NCBI GenBank assembly: GCA_913058195.1
Contig: CAJXPP010000176.1
Span: 1 to 5,000 of the forward strand
Direction: 5' to 3'
Length of the DNA stretch: 5,000 nucleotides
From: an uncultured Gammaproteobacteria bacterium
GTDB taxonomy: Bacteria > Pseudomonadota > Gammaproteobacteria > Nitrosococcales > Methylophagaceae
Position 1 is the first letter of the stretch. The number at the start of each line of letters is the position of its first letter. Made by a program: the position numbers and the translations under genes. Of this stretch, positions 1 through 5,000 are shown in pieces. The notes beneath the pieces were generated by a model that searched no databases, was not told the DNA's origin, and saw only the letters and a list, made by a program, of their open reading frames with translations.

Positions 1-48
1 CGAGATCATGCCTAGTCTCGTGGGCTCGGAGATGTGTATAAGAGACAG
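1..48 (+). other. Untrimmed Nextera i7 adapter (artefact)
   Basis: This is not genomic sequence. Bases 1-6 (CGAGAT) are the end of the Illumina P7 sequence. Bases 7-14 (CATGCCTA) are an 8-base i7 index, in the form I recall for Nextera N706. Bases 15-29 are the Nextera read-2 linker. Bases 30-48 are the 19-bp Tn5 mosaic end (AGATGTGTATAAGAGACAG). The first insert base is 49. The same block occurs in reverse complement at 4953-5000. Any open reading frame crossing base 48 is chimeric. Confidence 0.98.
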
Positions 49-718
49 GATCTGCATCGTAAGCACGTGATGCTTTTTCAGGCGTATCATTATATTTTGT
101 GGATAAAGCGCCCATTGCATCAAACAATGAACTCATCGTCCAATGTTCTTCTTCAGCACCACCAGCAAATACGATATCTTGCTTACCTAATTGAATTTGT
201 TCCATTGCATTGCCAATGCAATGTGCGCTTGTAGCACATGCAGATGACATGGAATAATTCACACCTTTTATTTTAAAAGGTGTTGCTAAACAGGCTGATG
301 TAGTGCTTCCCATTACTTGAGTTACACGGTATGGCCCTACACGACGGAGGCCTTTATTTCGTAATATATCAGCAGCTTCGACTTGATTGGAAGATGATGC
401 GCCACCTGAGCCCATAACCAAACCGGTTCGAGGATTAGAAACTTGATCTTCCGTTAAGCCTGAATCATCAATTGCTTGCTTCATTGAGATGTAAGCGTAA
501 GCTGCAGCATCACCCATAAAGCGTAATATTTTACGATCAATATGCTCTTTAAAATCTATTTCAACACTTCCTGCAATATGACTACGAAAGCCCATATCAG
601 CATATTCTTGTTTGAATTTAATGCCTGAACGCCCAGTTCGAAGTGATTCAGTAACTGTTTCAGCATCTAAACCTAAGCAAGAAGTTATACCTAGTCCTGT
701 GACAACAACACGTTTCAT
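49..718 (-). CDS. fabB: Beta-ketoacyl-ACP synthase I (FabB), 3'-truncated by contig end
   Basis: FabB condenses malonyl-ACP with acyl-ACP in the cytosol. It is the synthase that elongates cis-3-decenoyl-ACP, committing carbon to unsaturated fatty acids. The frame opens with MKRVVVTGLGITSCLG and stays open for 223 codons until the adapter; the family is about 405 residues, so roughly the N-terminal 55% is present. The nucleophile is C161 in SSACATSAHCIGNA, followed by EQIQLGKQDIVFAGGAEE and FDAMGALSTKYNDTPEKAS, all typical of FabB rather than FabF. The two catalytic histidines and the conserved lysine of the C-terminal half lie beyond the contig. The ATG at 718 lies 10 nt after the fabA stop and has an AGGA ribosome binding site, so it is probably co-transcribed with fabA. 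The truncation is technical, not biological. Confidence 0.97.
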
Positions 719-726
719 ATTAAATT

Positions 727-730
727 TCCT
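727..730 (-). promoter_or_regulatory. fabB ribosome binding site overlapping the fabA stop
   Basis: The minus strand reads TTTTAGGAAATTTAATATG. The AGGA lies 8 nt before the fabB ATG and shares its first bases with the fabA TAG stop codon (731-729). A ribosome ending fabA therefore stops on the fabB initiation site, which fits coupled translation and supports the start at 718. The coupling is inferred from spacing only. Confidence 0.7.
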
Positions 731-1244
731 AAAAGTCGTCTGTAGAAGTAAATAAACCTACTCGCAGATCTTTAGCGGCATAGATTTCACGTCCATCGAC
801 TGATACGGTGCCATCAGCAATTGCTAATACTAATTTACGTGCAACAACACGTTTTAAATCAATTTTATAAGTCACTTTTTTAGCTGTTGGCAGTACTTGG
901 CCTGTAAATTTAACTTCACCAGATCCTAGTGCTCGTCCACGACCAGGATTGCCATCCCATGCTAAAAAGAAACCAACTAGTTGCCACATTGCATCTAAGC
1001 CTAGGCAACCAGGCATAACGGGATCCCCAGGGAAGTGACAAGCAAAAAACCACAAATCAGGTGTAATATCTAATTCAGCAATAATTTCACCTTTGCCGTA
1101 TTTACCACCTTCATTGGATATATGTGTAATGCGATCCATCATTAGCATATTCGGGGTCGGTAACTGCGCATTGCCTGGGCCAAACATTTCTCCATGACCG
1201 CATTGCAAAAGCTCTTCGTATGTATAGGATGATTGATTACTCAT
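729..1244 (-). CDS. fabA: 3-hydroxydecanoyl-ACP dehydratase/isomerase FabA
   Basis: FabA dehydrates 3-hydroxydecanoyl-ACP to trans-2-decenoyl-ACP and isomerises it to cis-3-decenoyl-ACP, the branch point of oxygen-independent unsaturated fatty acid synthesis. It acts as a cytosolic hot-dog-fold homodimer. At 171 residues it matches the family length from end to end. The catalytic pair is visible: H70 in WFFACHFPGDPVMPG and D84 in CLGLDAMWQLVGFFLAW. Asp rather than Glu at this second site separates FabA from FabZ. PNMLMMDRI (31-39) and GEVKFTGQVLPTAKKVTYKI (109-128) are near-identical to the enterobacterial enzyme. The N-terminus (SYTYEELL) aligns with known starts, supporting the ATG at 1244, although its ribosome binding site (AAGAAG) is weak. 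It heads a fabA-fabB pair, with its own candidate promoter just after the tolC terminator. I saw no convincing FabR or FadR operator. Confidence 0.98.
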   Translation of the reverse strand: MSNQSSYTYEELLQCGHGEMFGPGNAQLPTPNMLMMDRITHISNEGGKYGKGEIIAELDITPDLWFFACHFPGDPVMPGCLGLDAMWQLVGFFLAWDGNPGRGRALGSGEVKFTGQVLPTAKKVTYKIDLKRVVARKLVLAIADGTVSVDGREIYAAKDLRVGLFTSTDDF

Positions 1245-1283
1245 ATATTCTTCTTAAAGTATCCTTTAATTAGGTAAGTGCTA

Positions 1284-1292
1284 ATAATATCA
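1284..1292 (-). promoter_or_regulatory. Candidate extended -10 promoter for fabA
   Basis: The minus strand reads TGATATTAT, an extended -10 TG followed by TATTAT, which matches five of six bases of TATAAT. At 17-nt spacing the -35 position is TTCTCG, a poor match, which is common for extended -10 promoters. Transcription would begin near 1277, leaving a leader of about 33 nt. The site lies between the upstream terminator and fabA, where a promoter is needed. It is a motif-level prediction only. Confidence 0.4.
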
Positions 1293-1345
1293 TGCTCCGT
1301 TGAAAACGAGAAAAAATCGTCATAATTTCATCGCTGACAGACAGT

Positions 1346-1375
1346 AAAAAAAAAGCCATGGATTACCTCCATGGC
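1346..1375 (-). terminator. Rho-independent terminator of the secretion operon
   Basis: On the minus strand a perfect 7-bp stem GCCATGG/CCATGGC (1375-1369 with 1361-1355) encloses a 7-nt loop. Nine consecutive T residues follow (1354-1346). It begins 26 nt after the tolC stop codon and separates the secretion genes from fabA. An A-rich stretch precedes the stem, so a weak reverse terminator is possible, but there is no gene to end on the plus strand. Confidence 0.93.
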
Positions 1376-1401
1376 CTTTTGGGTTAAACCTTAATTATTA
1401 C

Positions 1402-2730
1402 TTAGTTATTGTCACTTACTTGTAATGCAGTTTCTGGTAATTGAACTTCTAGGTTTTGTAATAACTCTCCCATGCTATTAAGCACGCGATAGTTAGCAAA
1501 TAATTCATCGTACTGCGCATTAACTAAAGATTGGCTTGCAACAAATAGTTCATTTTCTGAATCTAATAAATCTAATAAAGTACGTTGCCCCAGACTAAAT
1601 TGTTGGCGATACGCATCACGAGATCGCAGACTTGATTCAACATGCGTCCTGAAATATTGCATTTGATTCTTAACTGTCTGTAATGCATTCCATGAAAACC
1701 TGACACTTTGCTCTACTTGCCGCTGGGTGTTATTACGAATTTCGGCTGCTTGATTAATCAAATGGGCAGTTTCTGTACGTCGAGCGCTATCTCTACCACC
1801 ATTAAGTAAGTTATATCTTAAGCGGATCATCGCAGTCACATCATTATTATGCCCATCAATACCGTCAAGGTTATTATTTGCTGTCGTGCCTATTTCAAGG
1901 TCAACCCGCGGATAAAATACAGCTGAAGCAGTATCATGCTGTGCCTTAGCTGATTCAATATCAGCATTAGCAGACTTTAAGGTGGGATGATTATCAATTG
2001 CTTTAGCTATCGCCTCATCTTGTGTTTCAGGCATAGCTGAAGTAGAGAGCACAGGTTCTGATAAGTTTTCTGGGTTGTCACCAATCACTCGTAAATAGGT
2101 AGTTTCTTGGTCTAGCAAATTACTTTCTTCTGCCAGTAAATTTGCTTTTGCTAACGCTAGTCGGCCTTGACTCTGATCCATATCAGCTTTTCGTCCTACA
2201 CCTCGTTCACTACGAAGTGTAATTTGCTCGTGTGTTCTTTCATGGGCTTCAAGATTCGTCGCGGCTAAATCCACTAAATGTTGCCGACGTAATACATTTA
2301 AATATGCCTCAGCGGCTTGTAAACCTGTATTTTCTGCTGCGCCGAATACGCTATATGACTGCGATTTTTCAAGAGCTGTAAACCGTTTTACTTCGTTTGA
2401 AGTTTCCATTCCATCAAACAACATTTGTCTTAAATTTAGACTGGCTTCATCTCGATTACTATGAATGTTTTTATGTGATGTTGTCGTTCTAGTGTTGGGA
2501 CTATCCGTTGATTCATAACCTGTACCAATAGTAAGGTCAAGACTCGGTAAGTATCCTGCCTCTGCCTGATCAATTTGTGCCGATACAGCATTTCTCTGGT
2601 TGCTTTCAGCTAAAACATCAGGATTAGTTTTTACCGCACCGCTCACTGCTTCTTGAATAGTTGCAGCATAAGCTGGCATCTGTATTAAGATACTCGCGGA
2701 AATAATTTTAACAGTATTTTTTAACGTCAT
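1402..2730 (-). CDS. TolC-family outer membrane channel of the type I secretion system (LapE/AggA-like)
   Basis: This is the outer membrane channel and periplasmic tunnel that joins the HlyD-type adaptor and ABC pump so substrate passes straight out of the cell. The 442-residue protein begins with a Sec signal peptide (MTLKNTVKIISASILIQMPAYA) with likely cleavage A22/A23. The mature part has the duplicated TolC plan: helical segments around the GYLPSLDLTIGTGY strand (59-72), then a second half with VFYPRVDLEIGT (271-282) and the closing helix block GQRTLLDLLDSENELFVAS (381-399). Length fits the family. The start has only a weak upstream AGG/GGA. It is the last gene of the operon, 79 nt after the LuxR-type gene and followed by a terminator. 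Position beside a LapB/LapC-type pair suggests adhesin export rather than drug efflux; that assignment is inferred. Confidence 0.93.
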   Translation of the reverse strand: MTLKNTVKIISASILIQMPAYAATIQEAVSGAVKTNPDVLAESNQRNAVSAQIDQAEAGYLPSLDLTIGTGYESTDSPNTRTTTSHKNIHSNRDEASLNLRQMLFDGMETSNEVKRFTALEKSQSYSVFGAAENTGLQAAEAYLNVLRRQHLVDLAATNLEAHERTHEQITLRSERGVGRKADMDQSQGRLALAKANLLAEESNLLDQETTYLRVIGDNPENLSEPVLSTSAMPETQDEAIAKAIDNHPTLKSANADIESAKAQHDTASAVFYPRVDLEIGTTANNNLDGIDGHNNDVTAMIRLRYNLLNGGRDSARRTETAHLINQAAEIRNNTQRQVEQSVRFSWNALQTVKNQMQYFRTHVESSLRSRDAYRQQFSLGQRTLLDLLDSENELFVASQSLVNAQYDELFANYRVLNSMGELLQNLEVQLPETALQVSDNN

Positions 2731-2762
2731 AAGTCCATATACCTGGATTAAATTCTATACTC

Positions 2763-2782
2763 GTAAATAATAACATAATTAC
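2763..2782. promoter_or_regulatory. Imperfect AT-rich dyad upstream of tolC (candidate operator)
   Basis: In the 79-nt gap between the luxR-type and tolC-type genes the minus strand has arms GTAATTA and TATTTAC, six of seven positions complementary, separated by 6 nt. The size suits a dimeric LuxR/NarL-type regulator, and such a regulator is encoded directly upstream. The gap is very AT-rich, so chance dyads are likely. A weak -10-like TAGAAT follows (2757-2752), without a recognisable -35. The function is a guess. Confidence 0.2.
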
Positions 2783-2809
2783 TCAGAAGTGTTCTCTAAC
2801 ATACTGATA

Positions 2810-3454
2810 TTAACGTAAATCACGAAAAAATATAGCTAAAGAAAGCCGATCGCTAATATCCATCTTATGAAATATAGTCGTTAAATGAGATTTGACCGTT
2901 CGTTCTGTAATTTCCATTTCATAGGCAATTTTTTTATTAGTTGCACCATGACTGACTAACTCCGCTACTTCTCGCTCTTTGGGCGACAAAGATTCAATAG
3001 TTTTTTGTTGTTCTTCACTTATTTTAGGTGGTTGGCTTAACTCATCAATTAACCCTGCAATAACATGTCGCTCAACCCACACCTCGCCCATCAGAACACA
3101 ATGAAATGCATTACTTAAATTAGCAAGTGATGATGAACAATCAAAATAACCTCGGGCACCTTGTTTCAATACTGCAATTTGTAATTCACTGGTGCAATGA
3201 GGGCCAATAATTAAATATCGTGTACTGGGATAAGTCGTTTTAAGTTGAGATAGCAGTTCTGCTTGGTCACTATTCAGTAAATTTTTATCACATAAGATCA
3301 AAGCTATATCGTCTTTACCTTCCGCCGATATGCATGAAGCGACATCCACAAAGAAGTTTGCCTTATATTGAGAGTCAATGGCATTTTGTACAGAGTTACG
3401 TAAATCTTCATCCGCAATAACAATATTTACGTTCTTCTTATTAGTCACAGTCAT
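2810..3454 (-). CDS. LuxR/NarL-family regulator with degenerate receiver domain
   Basis: This is a 214-residue two-domain protein with response-regulator layout. Residues 10-125 resemble a receiver: acidic cluster IADED (13-17), candidate phospho-acceptor D56 in ALILCDKNLL, and GARGYF (99-104). The conserved switch Thr/Ser is replaced (YLIIGPH, G at 84) and the conserved Lys after GARGY is missing (FDCSS). Residues 155-208 form a canonical LuxR-type helix-turn-helix: LSPKEREVAELVSHGATNKK, then a recognition helix in ITERTVKSHLTTIFHKM. It should bind DNA as a dimer; target and signal are unknown. Its ATG overlaps the hlyD-type stop as ATGA, which also fixes the start and suggests translational coupling. 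No histidine kinase is in view. It may regulate this operon or adhesin synthesis, but nothing here proves that. Confidence 0.88.
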   Translation of the reverse strand: MTVTNKKNVNIVIADEDLRNSVQNAIDSQYKANFFVDVASCISAEGKDDIALILCDKNLLNSDQAELLSQLKTTYPSTRYLIIGPHCTSELQIAVLKQGARGYFDCSSSLANLSNAFHCVLMGEVWVERHVIAGLIDELSQPPKISEEQQKTIESLSPKEREVAELVSHGATNKKIAYEMEITERTVKSHLTTIFHKMDISDRLSLAIFFRDLR

Positions 3455-4782
3455 CGTTCTCTTAAAGCCTCATTTCTCGCTTTCAATATTGGTTTTAGTA
3501 AATAATCTAATACTGTCTTTTTGCCCGTCAAGATATCAACAGTAGTAGTCATTCCTGGAATGATGCGTAATAATTCTTGACCATTATCTATATAATTCTT
3601 ATCCGTTCGTAAATATATTAAATAAAAACTATTACCTTCGTCATCAGTAATTGTATCCGCACTAATTCTTTCAAGTTTTGCTGGTAAACCACCATATATT
3701 GAAAAATCATAGGCTGTTAATTTAATCATTGCCTCCTGTCCTGGCCTTAAGAAGGCAATATCAGCAGGTCTAATTTTAGTTTCAACTAATAAATTATCTT
3801 CAATTGGTATGATTTCAAGTAAATCCATACCTGGCTGAATGATACCACCTACTGTATTAATCTTCAGTTGATTAATTGTTCCCTTCACTGGCGAACGAAC
3901 TTGTGTTCGAGTAACACGATCTTGTGAGGAAACAACAGATTCTTTTGTTCGCTCAAATTCAGCGTTAACTTCTGAAAACTCCCTTGCTGCCTTAGCTTTA
4001 AACTGTAAGGTTTGTTCTTCAATTTTTTGTTTCACTTCATTTAGCGCCGATCTTATTCTTGGTACAGCAAGCCTATTTGCTTCCATTTCGCCATGTAAGT
4101 CATTTGAGGCGCGCTTTAATCGTAATAATTCAACCTCAGACATCACGCCTGCAGCAACCAATGGCTCCGACATTGTCATTTCTTTATAACTTAAGTCATA
4201 ACTGGTTTTTAATTGTGACTGCTTCGCGCGACGCTCAACCAGCTCTTGCTGCTTCTGTGCTAACTGCTGTCTTAAAACCCGTAATGTCGAGTTAAGTTCA
4301 TTCTGTCTTGATTGATGTAATAATTTTTCATTCTCAGCCAAAGCAGGACTTGTCTCCACTACCTCTTTGGGAACAATAAATTTAGTACCACTACTTTCAG
4401 CTTTCAAACGTGTACTTCGCGCTAATAACTCATAAAACTTAAGCTCTGTCTCTCTAAATGAAGAAGAAAATCGAGTATCATCGATTTTTAGCAATACTTG
4501 CCCTTTCTCTACGCTTTGACCTTCAGAAACAAGCACTTCAGCTAGAATTCCACCCTCCAAGTTTTGAATTACTTGTACTTTACTTGATGGAACAACTTTG
4601 CCTTCTCCACGTGTCACTTCATCAAGGCTAGTTTCATAAGCCCACCAGCCAGCAGCAATGAAAAAAGCAAATACCAAAAATAATAATGAATGTCCTGCAC
4701 TATGTGCTGACTCTAACGTTGCCGCACTTACTTCAGACATAAACTCTGCATCATCCGGATGAGTTCGTTTTAACCAAGCCAT
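3451..4782 (-). CDS. HlyD-family type I secretion membrane fusion protein (LapC/AggB-like)
   Basis: This is the periplasmic adaptor anchored in the inner membrane, linking the ABC pump to the TolC-type channel. From the ATG at 4782 it has 443 residues: a short cytoplasmic start with EFMSEVSAA (13-21), one membrane segment (about 31-49), and VTRGEGKVVPSSKVQVIQNL (56-75). Two half-lipoyl motifs follow (71-101 and 295-326), flanking a long coiled-coil hairpin (about 105-290) rich in K, E, Q and R. Then comes a beta-barrel region and a C-terminal IIPGMTTTVDILTGKK. Residues 407-429 fit the PROSITE HlyD signature at every position by my reading. A start at 4851 would add 23 residues, overlap the ABC gene by 65 nt and lack family similarity, so 4782 is preferred. 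The N-terminal motifs resemble adhesin exporters (LapC) more than HlyD or EmrA. Confidence 0.95.
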   Translation of the reverse strand: MAWLKRTHPDDAEFMSEVSAATLESAHSAGHSLLFLVFAFFIAAGWWAYETSLDEVTRGEGKVVPSSKVQVIQNLEGGILAEVLVSEGQSVEKGQVLLKIDDTRFSSSFRETELKFYELLARSTRLKAESSGTKFIVPKEVVETSPALAENEKLLHQSRQNELNSTLRVLRQQLAQKQQELVERRAKQSQLKTSYDLSYKEMTMSEPLVAAGVMSEVELLRLKRASNDLHGEMEANRLAVPRIRSALNEVKQKIEEQTLQFKAKAAREFSEVNAEFERTKESVVSSQDRVTRTQVRSPVKGTINQLKINTVGGIIQPGMDLLEIIPIEDNLLVETKIRPADIAFLRPGQEAMIKLTAYDFSIYGGLPAKLERISADTITDDEGNSFYLIYLRTDKNYIDNGQELLRIIPGMTTTVDILTGKKTVLDYLLKPILKARNEALRER

Positions 4783-4786
4783 AAGC

Positions 4787-4952
4787 TTATCCTTTCGACA
4801 CTTTAATATGGCCTTTCTTAAGGGCTTCCAGAATCTGAGCTCTCGGCCCATCTGCGACTAAATTTCCTTGGTCCATAACAATAACTCTATCAACCAAGCT
4901 TAGTAGTGAAGCCTTATGAGTCACTAGCAACATTGTTTTATCAGCTAATAGT
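4787..4952 (-). CDS. Type I secretion ABC transporter, C-terminal fragment (LapB/LssB-like)
   Basis: Only the last 54 codons are present; the rest lies beyond the contig end. The residues begin LLADKTMLLVTHKASLLSLV and continue through DRVIVMDQGNLVADGPRAQI to a KVSKG end. VTHK holds the H-loop (switch) histidine (4918-4916) of the ATPase domain. DRVIVMDQG...ADGP is the usual strand and turn after it in exporter ATPases of type I secretion. Walker A, the signature motif, Walker B and the membrane domain are not visible. The stop lies 4 nt before the HlyD-type start, so the pump and adaptor are one operon. The open frame continues into the adapter with a false start at 4993; those first 14 residues are artefact. 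Assignment to the LapB/LssB family rests on the tail sequence and the neighbour. Confidence 0.9.
4790..4794 (-). promoter_or_regulatory. Ribosome binding site that sets the hlyD-type start
   Basis: The minus strand reads GAAAGGATAAGCTTATG. The AAGGA lies 7 nt before the ATG at 4782, an ideal spacing, and directly precedes the TAA stop (4789-4787) of the ABC transporter gene. This supports 4782 over the upstream ATG at 4851 and implies tight coupling with the ABC gene. Confidence 0.75.
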
Positions 4953-5000
4953 CTGTCTCTTATACACATCTCCGAGCCCACGAGACTAGGCATGATCTCG
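4953..5000 (-). other. Untrimmed Nextera i7 adapter (artefact)
   Basis: This is the reverse complement of bases 1-48: mosaic end CTGTCTCTTATACACATCT (4953-4971), linker (4972-4986), index TAGGCATG (4987-4994) and the start of the P7 complement ATCTCG (4995-5000). This is what a read shows when it runs past a short insert into the i7 adapter. The last genomic base is 4952. Confidence 0.98.

Noticed and set aside
34..234. 66-residue plus-strand open frame
   Set aside because: It starts inside the adapter and runs antisense to fabB, whose protein sequence is unmistakable.
1245..1345. FabR or FadR operator upstream of fabA
   Set aside because: I looked for a FabR-like palindrome and a FadR-like TGGTC...GACCA site and saw neither.
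4059..4295. 78-residue plus-strand open frame
   Set aside because: It lies wholly antisense within the coiled-coil region of the HlyD-type gene and has no recognisable domain or ribosome binding site.
3451..4782. EmrA-type drug efflux adaptor
   Set aside because: The N-terminal EFMSEVSAA block, VTRGEGKVVPSS segment and full C-terminal HlyD signature fit type I protein secretion, as does the neighbouring ABC tail.
4783..4851. Longer HlyD-type N-terminus starting at 4851
   Set aside because: It would overlap the ABC gene by 65 nt and add 23 residues unlike the family; the ATG at 4782 has an AAGGA site at 7 nt.
49..4952. tRNA, rRNA, CRISPR or tandem repeats
   Set aside because: Nearly all of the insert is coding, and I saw no such structure in the gaps 1245-1401 and 2731-2809.
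1..5000. 48-bp perfect terminal inverted repeats suggesting a transposon
   Set aside because: The repeats are complete Nextera adapter with index, there is no transposase between them, and the interior is ordinary chromosomal genes.

Overview
This is an AT-rich (about 40% GC by eye) gammaproteobacterial fragment. It appears to be a whole assembly contig rather than a slice of a longer sequence, because both ends are untrimmed Illumina Nextera i7 adapters (1-48 and 4953-5000). Biological sequence runs only from 49 to 4952. The fabA-fabB pair of the anaerobic unsaturated fatty acid pathway and a LapBCE/AggABC-type type I secretion system both point to Gammaproteobacteria. The sequence alone does not let me name a genus.

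All genes are on the minus strand, so the biological order runs from right to left. First comes a four-gene secretion unit: the last 54 codons of a type I secretion ABC transporter (LapB/LssB type, cut by the contig end), an HlyD/LapC-type membrane fusion protein, a LuxR/NarL-type regulator with a degenerate receiver domain, and a TolC/LapE-type outer membrane channel. The ABC and HlyD genes are 4 nt apart. The HlyD and LuxR genes overlap as ATGA. A 79-nt gap separates luxR from tolC. A strong Rho-independent terminator (1346-1375) closes the unit. Next come a promoter-like site, fabA (complete) and fabB (first 223 codons, cut by the left contig end).

The ABC transporter, fusion protein and outer membrane channel would form one continuous exporter across both membranes. 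Relatives of this family carry large repetitive RTX adhesins. No adhesin, LapD or LapG gene lies in the window. FabA makes cis-3-decenoyl-ACP and FabB elongates it, giving the cell its unsaturated acyl chains.

I found no mobile element, CRISPR array, RNA gene or clearly new system. The points most worth following are the LuxR-type regulator embedded in the exporter operon, its receiver lacking two conserved switch residues, and an AT-rich dyad upstream of tolC. The 48-bp inverted ends and the 'VGSEMCIRDR' peptide are sequencing artefacts.
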